Below are positions 8,929-19,225 of a DNA stretch of 64,000 nt, in pieces; the stretch's first letter is position 1, and each line of letters starts with the position of its first letter. The position numbers and the translations under genes are program-made. Under the pieces are notes generated by a model. The model had not been told where the DNA came from, did no database searches, and saw only the letters and a list, made by a program, of their open reading frames with translations. This DNA is from Calditrichia bacterium (lineage in GTDB: Bacteria > Calditrichota > Calditrichia > RBG-13-44-9 > J075), in contig JANQQU010000060.1 of NCBI GenBank assembly GCA_028284905.1, forward strand, positions 211,226-275,225, in the 5' to 3' direction.

Positions 8929-11900
8929 ATGTTGCATTTAAGACTTGCAATTTTGTTTACAGTTATTGGTTTTGTAACCGTTGCATTTCCACAAAAACCT
9001 GATGCCCATTCCCAACTGGAAATCATTCCGGAGGCTATCCCCGAGTCTTACAAAATGGACAATATGCGTATTGACCTCGCACGCGGTATTCCTGTGGCGT
9101 TATACCGTTTGAACTACCCCCTGAAGGCGGCAACACCGGAAGAAATGGCCCGCCAATATTTAACGGAAAACAGTCACATTCTTGGCATTCGTTCCGAGAA
9201 ACACATTTTGCGTCATACCACTACCCGGGAAACACCCGGTGGTTTTCATGTACGATTCCAGCAATTCGAACAAAATTACCCGGTTTATAAAGCAGACTTA
9301 GTGGTTAACATTAATCGCCGGAATCAAGCGACGTTTGTTATGAACAGCTTTCAGCCGACAGCATTTCTCAAAGATGCAACGCCGGCAATTACGCTAGATG
9401 CGGCTGAGAAAACTGCTCAGGATTATTTAAGCATAGAAGGGAGAATTCATTATCGACATCAAGAGACCGTCGTCTATCATAACGACAATTCTAGCATATT
9501 AGCCCATAAAATCACCCTGGTGCCTGCTGAGGAATTAATTGGCGATTGGGAAATTTTGGTAGATGCCCGAACCGGTGAAATTGTAAGGGTTGAAGACAAG
9601 GCCGTTTATGGGCATTCCGAGAAACAACATGTTAATGGCTCTGGCTGGGTATTTGATCCGGATCCGTTAACCCATGCCCGAAAATCGTATCAAACCGGGG
9701 GGCAGTTTGGCGACAACAGTGATGCGAACACAGATTCCCTGACAGCGCACACTGTTGAAAGAACGCTTCTCGATATTACGCTCAACGGTGGCAACTATGA
9801 ATTAAATGGGCCTTACGCGAACATCGTTGATGCGGAGTCCCCATTTCGGGGCACCTTTAGCCAAAGCAGCAGCAATTGGCATAACCTCCGTAACGCTGCT
9901 GCCTTTGAGGCGGTGAATGTCTATTACCACATAGACAAGTCCATGCGCTACATCAACGAGACGCTCGGATTTACCTTAATGCCCTTCCAATACAGTGGCG
10001 GTGTACGTTCCGATCCGCATGGCCTTGGCGGTTCGGATAATTCACACTATATCCCCAGTACTGGCGTAGTTGCCTGGGGAGAAGGCGGCGTAGATGATGC
10101 AGAAGATGCCGACGTTATTCTTCATGAACTGGGTCACGGCTTGCACGACTGGTTGACCAATGGCAGTCTTTCGCAGGTGAATGGACTTAGTGAGGGATGC
10201 GGAGATTATTGGGCCAATTCATACAACCGTGCAACCGGTTTCTGGACCTCTGCAGATCCGCAATATTACTGGACGTTTCAATGGGATGGGCATAATGAAT
10301 TCTGGAACGGACGGATTACCAATTATTCAGCAACCTATCCGGGCGGGTTAACCGGAGCCATACACACCGATGGGCAAATATGGGCCACCGCCTTAATGCA
10401 GATTTGGGACGATATCGGGCGAACAGCAACTGACGCCAATTTTTTGGAGGCGTTATCCATGACAAACAGCGCCACAAATCAGGAGGATGCCGCACAGGCG
10501 TTTATCCAAGCAGATATCGATCTTCATGGTGGTGCGAACCTCGCTGCAATTGAACTAAGATTCACCCAGCGCGGATATGATATCACGATTCCTGGTCCAC
10601 CAGCAATGGTCAGTGTTTCTCCCACTTCGATAAGCACGAGTGTTTTGGAAGGAGGCAGCAGCACTGTCGACATTACTATAAGCAACACCGCAGCAGCCGG
10701 ATCGAAAAACTTGAACTGGAGTGTTTCTCCCAATGAAGGTGTCCTTGAGTTTTCCGATGGCCGCCAAATCCCGGTAAAGCTTTCCGGCAGCAACAATTTT
10801 AATCCATCCTTTAAATTAGCGAAAGATGCAGCGGATTGGCGAAAAGGCCCGCAAGTACTGGAGGGATCCGGCGGACCGGACCTCTTCGGCTACACCTGGA
10901 TTGACAGCGATGAAGCCGGTGGGCCAACATACAACTGGCAGGACATATCCAGCAGCGGCACCTCTCACAATCTTGGGGATGATGACTATGCGACTGTCTC
11001 GTTGCCATTTTCTTTCCCGTTTTATGGCAACAATTATTCTACAATTTACATTAGCACTAATGGCTTGCTTGGTTTTAACACATCCAATGTCGACGAATAT
11101 TTCAACCAGGCAATCCCCAATGGCAACACACCAAACAATTACATTGCGCCCTTTTGGGACGATTTAAACCCCAATCTTGGTGGCGATATTTACCACTACT
11201 ATAATTCGACCAGCGGCGAGTTCATCGTTCAATGGGATAATTTACAGCACTATGGCGGCAGTCTGCCCTATACCTTCCAGGTGATTCTAACTGCTAATGG
11301 GGATATTCTTTTTCAGTATGAAGACATGCAGGGAGGCGTGACCAGTGCAACCGTCGGTATAGAAAACAGTGACGCATCGATTGGCTTGCAGATGGTTTTC
11401 AATAGTGCGTACATTCAGGATGATCTGGCGGTGTTAATCCAGAATAGTGGCGAGGATTGTCCCTGGCTTTCCACCGATCCTTCCAGTGGCATTATCGCTC
11501 CCGGGAACAGCAGCATCGTAACGGCAACATTTGATGCGGCCAGCCTCAGTGCCGGCACATACCAGTGCACCCTGGTTGTCGCCACTGACGATCCGGACTC
11601 TCCGGAGGTAAACATTCCGGTAGAATTTACAGTGACCAATGCCGTAACTCTGCTCGGCACGCTAAACCCGCGGCCTTCGGCAGGATACAGCGACTGTTGG
11701 GGCTGGACAGCGCCCGATGGCAGGGAATATGCGCTTCTTGGCGTTAACAACGGCACCAGTGTCATTGATATAACGACGCCTGCCAGCCCACAGGAAATAT
11801 CCTTTATTCCCGGCCCGACTTCTCAATGGCGGGATATCAAGACTTATCAAAACTATGCCTATGTTGTTAACGAAACCAGTGGCGGTATGCATATCATCGA

Positions 11901-13980
11901 TCTTTCCAACCTGCCAACTTCCGCGACGTTGGCGGCGACATTTACCGGTTTTTCGACGATGCATAATCTATTTATCGATACCACTCGTGCATTGCTCTAT
12001 GCCAGTCCCGGCAGCGGCAACAGCCCCTGTATTGTCTACAGCCTGGCCAATCCTACCAGCCCCAGTCAATTATCGACCTTTGGTGGTCATAATCATGATA
12101 GTTGGTCATTAGGAAATCTGGTTTTTCTATCTGCCGGTAATAGCGGCACGGTAGACATTTACGATCTCAGCGATCCGGCCAGTCCTTCCCTGGAGACGCA
12201 AATTTCTGTGCCCTCCTCCGGTTATGTTCACAATGCCTGGGGCAGCCTGGACGGCAACTACCTGATGACAACAGAGGAAACTTCCGGCAAAACGATGAAG
12301 TTCTGGGATATTTCCGACCTCGACAACATTTCCCTCACCGACCAGGTACTTGGCAGCAGTGGTCTGGCACATAATACTCACATCAAAGGCGACTTTGCCT
12401 ATGTCTCTCATTACGCAGATGGACTAATCATTTTCGACATCACCGATCCGGACAACGTTGCCGAGGTTGGCGACTATGATACACACGCCGCCACCTCCGG
12501 ATTCAGCGGCGCCTGGGGTGCATTCCCCTTCTTCCCATCCGGAAACGTTATTATTTCCGATCAATCAACCGGTTTGTATATTGTGGACTTTGCAGGGGAC
12601 GATCCCGCCCAGCTCAATCTTACCGGGCAAATTTTATATGCAGACACTGCCGGCAATGGAGATGTCGCCAAGCCGGTAGCGGGCATCACGGTCGATCTTA
12701 AACAAAGTAGCAGTAACGTGAAATCGACATCGACAGATGCCGCCGGCAATTTTCAATTAAATGGCATAACCCCGGGAAGCAATTTTAGCCTGCATCCCCA
12801 CCTCAGCAGCACACCTGCGGGCAGTGTAACAACGCCAACGGATGCAATGCTTACTTTTAATGATTTCCTGGGCATATCGACATTAAGCGGCACACAAAGG
12901 CTTAGTGCGGATGTCGATAGCTCTCTGACCATAACCCCTGCAGATGCTTTACTAATCTTCCAAAGATACCTGGGTAACATCACCCAGTATACAATGTCCG
13001 ACTGGCGTATTTATCCGGCAACATTTGCTATTGAAGCGAACAGTAATTCCTGGCAATCAACGCCTGAGGAAATCACCTACGGCAATCTGACAACTGATAT
13101 GCCGAATCAAGATTTTAATGCGTTGTTAAAAGGAGATGTAAACATGGATTGGGCGCCCGCTGCCAGTGCACCGTCTATCGCCAAACAAAACAGCAACTCC
13201 CCTACCCTGAAAGTGAACACTATTGTCAACGATGATCAGGGGTTTTCAATTCAAATACACTTACTCAATGCGAACGCTGAAAATAGAGCACACGCCTTCG
13301 GTGTTGATGTATTGTACAATCGTCAGCAAATAAGACTGGGTGATGTAGATTGGCAACCGCTGGTTACAAACCGGCAATTCCAGACCGGTTCTCGGGAACG
13401 GGAGGCGGATGCCAGCGCACCTCCGGGTTACGATGGCCGTTTGCGCTTGGGCGGATTCACAACAGCGAACAATCCTCTGGAGAATAGCGGAGTCCTGGTA
13501 AAAATCGATTGTTACCCGCTTCACGACAGTGATGTTGTCCAGTCGATAGATTTAATACTTGCAAATATGTCTCTCGCACTCGACGCAGGTCAGTCCGCAT
13601 CGGCAGCCAAAATCGGTAAGCAACGCCCGATATCAGAAGTGCGTTTGGTGAATCTCGAAAAACGGTTTACACCGGAAACGCTCCCATCCCATTTTGCGTT
13701 GGATGTGAACTATCCGAATCCGTTCAATCCGCGCACGCATCTGCGCTATCAGCTTGCGGAAGCAGCAAACGTGTCGGTTGTAATATACAATTCATTGGGG
13801 CAGAAAATATCTCAGCTGCTAAATCACAAAACCCAATCTGCAGGGCAATACGAACTCGTTTGGGATGGCACGAACAGGCTTGGTGAAAATGTGGCGAGTG
13901 GCATTTACTATTACCGTCTTGATGCAACATATGGTAATAAACACTTTTCCCGCACCCGTAAAATGCTCCTGATGCGTTAG
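8929..13980 (+). CDS. Secreted multidomain M36/gluzincin-type metalloprotease with type IX sorting domain
   Basis: An exported protein of 1683 residues. The ATG at 8929 has AAGGGG five bases upstream and opens a signal peptide (residues 1-22); an in-frame TTG at 8908 is less likely. Next come an FTP/PepSY-like propeptide (about 45-200) and a zinc metalloprotease domain with HELGH at 399-403 and a third ligand Glu422 in GLSEGCGDYW. A later GAIHTDGQIWATAL recalls the VHxxGxVWA segment of fungalysins (M36). After ~555 follow an Ig-like segment, a nidogen-like beta domain (~665-830), a BACON/Ig-like domain, an LVIVD beta-propeller (~908-1220), a carboxypeptidase-regulatory-like domain, dockerin-like repeats (~1305-1410) and a cohesin-like domain. 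The last ~96 residues, beginning VNYPNPFNP, are the type IX sorting domain. Peptidase action on extracellular protein is inferred. The gene is monocistronic and closed by a terminator. Confidence 0.85.
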   Translation: MLHLRLAILFTVIGFVTVAFPQKPDAHSQLEIIPEAIPESYKMDNMRIDLARGIPVALYRLNYPLKAATPEEMARQYLTENSHILGIRSEKHILRHTTTRETPGGFHVRFQQFEQNYPVYKADLVVNINRRNQATFVMNSFQPTAFLKDATPAITLDAAEKTAQDYLSIEGRIHYRHQETVVYHNDNSSILAHKITLVPAEELIGDWEILVDARTGEIVRVEDKAVYGHSEKQHVNGSGWVFDPDPLTHARKSYQTGGQFGDNSDANTDSLTAHTVERTLLDITLNGGNYELNGPYANIVDAESPFRGTFSQSSSNWHNLRNAAAFEAVNVYYHIDKSMRYINETLGFTLMPFQYSGGVRSDPHGLGGSDNSHYIPSTGVVAWGEGGVDDAEDADVILHELGHGLHDWLTNGSLSQVNGLSEGCGDYWANSYNRATGFWTSADPQYYWTFQWDGHNEFWNGRITNYSATYPGGLTGAIHTDGQIWATALMQIWDDIGRTATDANFLEALSMTNSATNQEDAAQAFIQADIDLHGGANLAAIELRFTQRGYDITIPGPPAMVSVSPTSISTSVLEGGSSTVDITISNTAAAGSKNLNWSVSPNEGVLEFSDGRQIPVKLSGSNNFNPSFKLAKDAADWRKGPQVLEGSGGPDLFGYTWIDSDEAGGPTYNWQDISSSGTSHNLGDDDYATVSLPFSFPFYGNNYSTIYISTNGLLGFNTSNVDEYFNQAIPNGNTPNNYIAPFWDDLNPNLGGDIYHYYNSTSGEFIVQWDNLQHYGGSLPYTFQVILTANGDILFQYEDMQGGVTSATVGIENSDASIGLQMVFNSAYIQDDLAVLIQNSGEDCPWLSTDPSSGIIAPGNSSIVTATFDAASLSAGTYQCTLVVATDDPDSPEVNIPVEFTVTNAVTLLGTLNPRPSAGYSDCWGWTAPDGREYALLGVNNGTSVIDITTPASPQEISFIPGPTSQWRDIKTYQNYAYVVNETSGGMHIIDLSNLPTSATLAATFTGFSTMHNLFIDTTRALLYASPGSGNSPCIVYSLANPTSPSQLSTFGGHNHDSWSLGNLVFLSAGNSGTVDIYDLSDPASPSLETQISVPSSGYVHNAWGSLDGNYLMTTEETSGKTMKFWDISDLDNISLTDQVLGSSGLAHNTHIKGDFAYVSHYADGLIIFDITDPDNVAEVGDYDTHAATSGFSGAWGAFPFFPSGNVIISDQSTGLYIVDFAGDDPAQLNLTGQILYADTAGNGDVAKPVAGITVDLKQSSSNVKSTSTDAAGNFQLNGITPGSNFSLHPHLSSTPAGSVTTPTDAMLTFNDFLGISTLSGTQRLSADVDSSLTITPADALLIFQRYLGNITQYTMSDWRIYPATFAIEANSNSWQSTPEEITYGNLTTDMPNQDFNALLKGDVNMDWAPAASAPSIAKQNSNSPTLKVNTIVNDDQGFSIQIHLLNANAENRAHAFGVDVLYNRQQIRLGDVDWQPLVTNRQFQTGSREREADASAPPGYDGRLRLGGFTTANNPLENSGVLVKIDCYPLHDSDVVQSIDLILANMSLALDAGQSASAAKIGKQRPISEVRLVNLEKRFTPETLPSHFALDVNYPNPFNPRTHLRYQLAEAANVSVVIYNSLGQKISQLLNHKTQSAGQYELVWDGTNRLGENVASGIYYYRLDATYGNKHFSRTRKMLLMR

Positions 13981-13998
13981 CATGATCGCTTATCTTCT

Positions 13999-14029
13999 AA
14001 GGTTGGCAAATTTTTTGTCAACCTTTTTT
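13999..14029 (+). terminator. Intrinsic terminator after the metalloprotease
   Basis: AAGGTTGGCA pairs with TGTCAACCTT over ten bases with one G-U pair. The loop is T-rich and a T-run follows. It lies 19 bases after the protease stop and 54 bases before the first permease, which separates the two transcription units. Confidence 0.8.
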
Positions 14030-14083
14030 CATTTCTCCCGTCTCATATTCAACCGCTAGAAAACTATCCATGGGAGAAAGTAT

Positions 14084-16483
14084 ATGCTGAAAAACTACTT
14101 TAAGATCGCCCTCCGTAATTTAAATCGCCATAAAGGCTATTCACTTATCAACATTCTTGGATTGGCTTTGGGCATTGCCTGCTGCAGCCTGATACTGCTT
14201 TACGTCCAGGATGAACTTAATTTTGACAGTTTCCACGAAAACTCAGAAAACATCTACCGGGTTGTAGAAACCCGGGAATCTCCAGATAGAGGAGAACGCC
14301 ACACAACCATGACCGCAGCACCGGTCGGCCCCAAGCTGGTCGAAGATTTCCCGGAAATCACCAATAGCGTTCGTTTTATTCGCCCGGGTCGTTTTACCGT
14401 TCAACATGGTAATAATCGATTCTATGAAGGCGAATATCTGATTGCCGACCCGTATGTATTGCAATTCTTTGACTTCCAGCTATTACAAGGAGATCCGGAA
14501 AATGCTTTGGAAGCACCGAACTCTGTTGTAATAACCGAAAGTGCCGCTAAAAAATATTTCGGGGATAAGAATCCTTACGGTGAGATACTCGTTGCCGGCA
14601 ACTTCGGCGATTGCAAAGTGACCGGCGTTTTAGCCGATCCTCCGCCGAATTCTCACCTTACCTTCAGCATGCTTTTCTCAATACGCAGTGTAGAAGCGAA
14701 TGAACGCTGGCAGGCATTTTTAAGCAGTTGGAATTCGGACTATTTTTACACCTATGTGCTTGCTGAAAAAACGCATCAGCGTGAAGCCCTTTTCTCGAAG
14801 CTTGATGGTTTTCTGGAAAGCTACCGGGGTGCGGAAGCTGAAGGCAAACGGAGTATATATCTGCAGCCATTGCAGGAGATACACTTTTTGTCTGATCACA
14901 TAGAATATGATTTCAACAATAACAAAAGCGACATTTCCTATATTTACATCTTCTCGGCGATAGCCTTTTTTATTGCTATTATCGCCTGCTTGAATTATAT
15001 GAATCTGGCGACCGCACGCTCCATGAATCGCGCCAAGGAAGTAGGCATGCGAAAAGTGGTTGGTGCATACCGGTCTCAGTTAATTGGCCAGTTTTTAAGC
15101 GAGGCGTTGGTAATCTCTTTCCTGTCTATGCTGGTCGCTTTCGCAATTATCTATTTTATTTTGCCTGCCTTTAATGAGCTTTCCGGAAAAGCCTTTACCA
15201 TTGATCAGCTGGTGAGCACGACCAGCATTCTCGGCGTATTGGCAATAGCGCTGATTGCCGGCATACTATCCGGTAGCTATCCGGCCCTTTTCCTCTCAAA
15301 ATTACGCCCGGTATCTATTCTGAAAGGATATAGCGCCAGCAAAGGCGGCAGACTTCGTCAGGGCATGGTTGTCGTACAATTCGTGCTTTCCGTAACGCTC
15401 ATTATTGCCTCCCTGGTTGTCTACGATCAACTGAATTACATCAAGGAAAAGCGGCTTGGTTTTAATAAGGATCAGTTGGTTATTGTGGACATCAACAGTG
15501 GAGATGCCCGCAGATCTTTCCAGGCAATGAAGAATGAATTCGCACAAGGTCCCGGCGTGAAAGCAGTTTCCGTTTCATCCCGGGTGCCTGGAGAATGGAA
15601 AGATCTTACCGAGATCACCATTCGTCCGACAGCCGGCAGCAACGACAATCTGATAACAATGAATTTCATCGGCGCCGACCGTGAATTCCTCTCAACCTTC
15701 GAAATTGATTTAGTTCATGGAAAAAATTTCAGTGGCAATGCCGGCAGCGATTCTGCTTCAGTTATTCTGAATGAAACTGCAGCCGCTTTGCTCGGTTTCA
15801 ACAATCCGATTGGTGAAACAGTAACGATACCGGATGCGCCTTTTCAGGCGACGGTTATTGGTGTCGTTAAAGATTTTCATTTTCGATCATTACACGAAGC
15901 AATCGGCCCACTGGTTTTGGGAGGCTGGAAAAACCCGATTCGGGTAATCGATTATTTCACCATCCGGATCGATGGTAATAATACTGCGGAAGCGCTGAAT
16001 TATCTGCAAGGCGTTCATGAAAGTTTTGACCAGGGCACGCCGTTTGAATACAATTTCCTTGATGCGAAGCTTTCCCGTTACTACATCACCGATGTTCGTA
16101 CCGGACGGATGGTTTCCATTGCAACATTATTGGCAATCATCATCGCCTGTCTTGGCCTGTTTGGATTGGCAGCTTTCACCGCAGAACAACGCACCAGGGA
16201 AGTTGGCATCCGAAAGGTGCTCGGCGCTACCGTTCCCGGCATCGTAATGCTATTATCCCGCGAATTTACCCGATTGGTGGCGATATCCATTATTATTGCC
16301 GCACCGCTGGCTTACTTCTTAATGAACAGTTGGCTGCAGAACTTTGCCTATCGGACCACACTGGGGATTAGCACATTTGCGCTCGCCGGAGCGCTTGCGA
16401 TTATCGTTGCTTTATTAACCGTTGGATTTCAAGCATTAAAAGCGGCGTTAAGCAACCCGGTCGATGCTTTGAAGTATGAATAG
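14084..16483 (+). CDS. ABC permease, double MacB_PCD-FtsX (array member 1 of 11)
   Basis: An inner-membrane protein of 799 residues. Residues 1-42 hold the amphipathic start MLKNYFKIALRNL and membrane helix 1. A periplasmic MacB_PCD domain follows to about 285, with KYFGDKNPYGE near its end. Then come three helices (FtsX 1, coupling motif EVGMRK at 319-324), helix 5, a second periplasmic domain containing KDFHFRSLHEAIGPL, and FtsX 2 (EVGIRK from 706). It belongs to the MacB/FtsX mechanotransmission class, which works with a separate cytoplasmic ATPase. Substrates in this class include lipoproteins, lipids, peptides and drugs; none can be named here. GGGAGAAAG precedes the ATG. A terminator follows the gene, so it forms its own unit. 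By eye its closest sibling is member 4: both carry SSRVPG followed by W-K in the second periplasmic domain. Confidence 0.9.
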   Translation: MLKNYFKIALRNLNRHKGYSLINILGLALGIACCSLILLYVQDELNFDSFHENSENIYRVVETRESPDRGERHTTMTAAPVGPKLVEDFPEITNSVRFIRPGRFTVQHGNNRFYEGEYLIADPYVLQFFDFQLLQGDPENALEAPNSVVITESAAKKYFGDKNPYGEILVAGNFGDCKVTGVLADPPPNSHLTFSMLFSIRSVEANERWQAFLSSWNSDYFYTYVLAEKTHQREALFSKLDGFLESYRGAEAEGKRSIYLQPLQEIHFLSDHIEYDFNNNKSDISYIYIFSAIAFFIAIIACLNYMNLATARSMNRAKEVGMRKVVGAYRSQLIGQFLSEALVISFLSMLVAFAIIYFILPAFNELSGKAFTIDQLVSTTSILGVLAIALIAGILSGSYPALFLSKLRPVSILKGYSASKGGRLRQGMVVVQFVLSVTLIIASLVVYDQLNYIKEKRLGFNKDQLVIVDINSGDARRSFQAMKNEFAQGPGVKAVSVSSRVPGEWKDLTEITIRPTAGSNDNLITMNFIGADREFLSTFEIDLVHGKNFSGNAGSDSASVILNETAAALLGFNNPIGETVTIPDAPFQATVIGVVKDFHFRSLHEAIGPLVLGGWKNPIRVIDYFTIRIDGNNTAEALNYLQGVHESFDQGTPFEYNFLDAKLSRYYITDVRTGRMVSIATLLAIIIACLGLFGLAAFTAEQRTREVGIRKVLGATVPGIVMLLSREFTRLVAISIIIAAPLAYFLMNSWLQNFAYRTTLGISTFALAGALAIIVALLTVGFQALKAALSNPVDALKYE

Positions 16484-16494
16484 ATCTTGTTTCC

Positions 16495-16529
16495 AAACGA
16501 GCGAACCGAAAAATACGGTTCGCTCGTTT
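16495..16529 (+). terminator. Strong stem-loop terminator after permease 1
   Basis: A perfect 14-bp stem (AAACGAGCGAACCG with its complement) encloses a seven-base A-rich loop. It lies 12 bases after the stop codon and is followed by GTTATTCT. It is likely an intrinsic terminator that separates permease 1 from the downstream operon. Confidence 0.72.
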
Positions 16530-16703
16530 GTTATTCTCGCCGCCAAAGAACTTCGCTGGCTGAAAAACACCAAAAATAAATCCCATGCACATAACGATGA
16601 AGTGTTCACATCCGAACAATAATTGTATATCATCGAACAGTTCTTATTGATAACGCAGATAGGAAACTTACCTGAAACCGCGATTCTCGGCCAAAAACGG
16701 AAC

Positions 16704-16719
16704 TGGCATGCTTCTTGAA
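16704..16719 (+). promoter_or_regulatory. Candidate sigma-54 promoter upstream of permease 2
   Basis: TGGCATGCTTCTTGAA matches the sigma-54 pattern TGGCAC-N5-TTGCA with T for the C at -24 and A for the C at -12. The spacing is correct and the element ends 39 bases before the permease 2 ATG. It sits between the terminator and the long permease operon, where a promoter is expected. Single-site matches of this kind arise by chance, so support is modest. Confidence 0.3.
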
Positions 16720-16758
16720 ATATCGCTATCGGATAAACCGATACTACCGGAGTAGCTA

Positions 16759-19188
16759 ATGCTTAAAAACTATTTCAAGATCGCCCTGCGAAACTTTGCA
16801 AAATCAAAACTTTATTCTTTCATCAACATTTTTGGACTATCTGTCGGCATCGCCTGCTGCATCTTATTACTGCTGTTTGTTCGCCATGAGTGGTCTTTTG
16901 ATAATTTCCACGAAAAGAGTGATCGCTTATTCCGGGTCATTGTCAGCGAGAATTATGTCAAGCGAGGGCTCAACGAAATGTCCTATATGCCTTTGCCCGC
17001 CGGCAGAACACTCGCTGCCGAATATCCGGAAGTAGAAGCATACGCCCGCTTCCTGGAGTGGGACGCTGTTCTTGAGAACCAGGGGAATACCCATCGGGAA
17101 AATATTCGCTTTACGGATGCAGCGTTTTTCGAGATGTTCAGTTTCCCCTTACTTCAAGGAAGTAGCGAGCAGGTATTTGCTTCACCAAATTCAATTGTAA
17201 TTACACCGGCGCTTGCAAAAAAATATTTTGGGGAAGGTGACCCGCTCGGGGAATTTGTCCAGATAGATTTCGGCTTGGGAGAAACACAAAGTTGCCAGGT
17301 TACTGGTGTTATCTCACCCCCTCCAGCAAATTCCAGCATTACTTATTCAGCATTAATGTCGATCCCGGCCTACCCATATTTTGAACGCAAGCGGGACCAT
17401 TGGACAAACTTTAATGGCTCAACGATTGTGCTTCTTAAAGACAGTGAGCATCAAAAGACCCTGGTGGAAAAAATGCCGGCCTTTGTCAAAACTTATTGGG
17501 GCGAATTCATCGACAAGCAGATTTCACGGGGACAGTTTGTCGATGAAGCAGAACCAATGAAGCTTCGTTTTCAGCCGATTCAGGACATCCATCTCGATAC
17601 AGATGTCGCATTCTCGTCGGAGCCGGTCAGCAACCCGCGTTATTCCTACATTCTTGGCGGCATCGCATTTCTGGTCTTGTTAATCGCCAGCATCAATTTC
17701 ACGACGTTGGCAATTGGCCGTTCAGCGGATCGTGCCCGGGAAGTGGGCATGAGGAAAGTCCTTGGCGCGGTGCGCAGGCAATTAATTGCGCAGTTTTGGG
17801 GGGAATCACTGCTTTTATGCCTGATCGCTCTGGTTCTGGGCGTTGGACTGGCAGAATTACTGTTGCCGGTTTTTAACGAACTGGCAGAGACTCAGCTGCT
17901 AATCGATTATCAAGTGCAGGGTGTCGCAATTCTGTTCTTAGGGGCAATCCTTTTTCTTACCGGATTAATTGCCGGTGGCTATCCGGCCCTCTTCCTATCC
18001 CGTTTTCAGGCGATCGCTGTTTTAAAGCAGCAAACCCGCAGCGGCAGCTCCATGAAGAATCGGGTCATCAAAGGGCTGGTGGTGTTGCAATTCAGTCTTT
18101 CAATCTTTTTAATCGTCTGCACAATTCTCATGGCCGAGCAGCTCCGTTATATCAGCAATAAATCCTTGGGTTTTGACACCTCGCAAATTGTGGTAATTCC
18201 CACCCAATCGGAGTCCCGCGGGGAAGACTTGATGAATTTACTCCGGAACTCTCTCAGTGATTCACCGGAAGTGCTCAGTATTAGCGGCACAAGTAGTTCC
18301 TTTAACCGGGGCTGGAGCTATAATGGCTTTAAACATGAAGGAAAAGAATACGCCAGTTTCGTTTACAAGGTAGACCCGGACTATCTAAAAACCCTCGACA
18401 TCGAACTAATCGAAGGGCGCGATTTCCGGAAAGATTCCCCGGCCGAACGAACCGATGCAATCATTGTTAATGAAGCCTTCCTGAATGAATTGGAATGGCA
18501 ACTGCCGGTCGTTGGCAAGCAGTTAACCGGCTGGCCCGATGATGATAATTCTGTAGGTCCTAATATTGTCGGGGTTGTTAAGGATTATCATTTTCGTTCT
18601 CTGCACCACGAAATTATGCCGGTGATGTTGATTATGGATCCCGAGTGGCCAATCAGTCACATCCTGGTAAAATTACAATCCGAAAACTTCCAGGCGAACA
18701 TCAGCAAACTGGAAGCTTCCTGGCAAACCATTGCACCGGATCTCCCATTCGAATTCTCTTTCCTCTCTGATGACATTGACAGTCAATATCGCCTGGAGGC
18801 GCGCTGGAGCAAAATCGTCGGATATTCGGCAAGCCTGGCAATTTTACTGGGCAGCCTCGGCTTATTCGGACTAGTGACACTTTCCACCCAAAACCGCACG
18901 AAAGAGATCGGTATTCGTAAAGTGCTTGGGGCGCCAATTTTCTCTATCCTTCGCTTGATCTCCAGTGATTTTCTAAAGCTGGTCACTCTGGCAAACATTG
19001 CTGCCTGGCCGGCCGCTGCGATTGCAATGAACACCTGGTTATCCGGATTTGTCTATCGAATAGACATCGCCTGGTGGCCATTTGTATTAGCGGCATTGAT
19101 TGCGTTGTTTATTGCGCTTTCCGCCATTTTCTGGCAAGCCCTGCGGGCAGCGTTGGCCAATCCGGTCAATTCCTTACGCTATGAATAA
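16759..19188 (+). CDS. ABC permease, double MacB_PCD-FtsX (array member 2 of 11)
   Basis: An 809-residue member. It begins MLKNYFKIALRNFAKSKLYS and keeps the two coupling motifs EVGMRK (from 328) and EIGIRK (from 716). Its first FtsX block uses AIGRSADRAREVG and QFWGE, where most siblings have TARS and QFLSE or QFLGE. The second periplasmic domain has the extra element KQLTGWPDDDNS before VVKDYHFRSLHHEI. Member 6 shares QFWGE, the LTGW element and the acidic-aromatic HEW/YEW after helix 1, so the two form a subfamily. CCGGAGT is the ribosome site. This is probably the first gene of an operon running to about 36,990, with only short gaps. ATP hydrolysis must come from a protein encoded elsewhere. 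Confidence 0.9.
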   Translation: MLKNYFKIALRNFAKSKLYSFINIFGLSVGIACCILLLLFVRHEWSFDNFHEKSDRLFRVIVSENYVKRGLNEMSYMPLPAGRTLAAEYPEVEAYARFLEWDAVLENQGNTHRENIRFTDAAFFEMFSFPLLQGSSEQVFASPNSIVITPALAKKYFGEGDPLGEFVQIDFGLGETQSCQVTGVISPPPANSSITYSALMSIPAYPYFERKRDHWTNFNGSTIVLLKDSEHQKTLVEKMPAFVKTYWGEFIDKQISRGQFVDEAEPMKLRFQPIQDIHLDTDVAFSSEPVSNPRYSYILGGIAFLVLLIASINFTTLAIGRSADRAREVGMRKVLGAVRRQLIAQFWGESLLLCLIALVLGVGLAELLLPVFNELAETQLLIDYQVQGVAILFLGAILFLTGLIAGGYPALFLSRFQAIAVLKQQTRSGSSMKNRVIKGLVVLQFSLSIFLIVCTILMAEQLRYISNKSLGFDTSQIVVIPTQSESRGEDLMNLLRNSLSDSPEVLSISGTSSSFNRGWSYNGFKHEGKEYASFVYKVDPDYLKTLDIELIEGRDFRKDSPAERTDAIIVNEAFLNELEWQLPVVGKQLTGWPDDDNSVGPNIVGVVKDYHFRSLHHEIMPVMLIMDPEWPISHILVKLQSENFQANISKLEASWQTIAPDLPFEFSFLSDDIDSQYRLEARWSKIVGYSASLAILLGSLGLFGLVTLSTQNRTKEIGIRKVLGAPIFSILRLISSDFLKLVTLANIAAWPAAAIAMNTWLSGFVYRIDIAWWPFVLAALIALFIALSAIFWQALRAALANPVNSLRYE

Positions 19189-19225
19189 GCGGTGCTAATC
19201 GCCCGCACGCCGGGCAGGAGAATTT

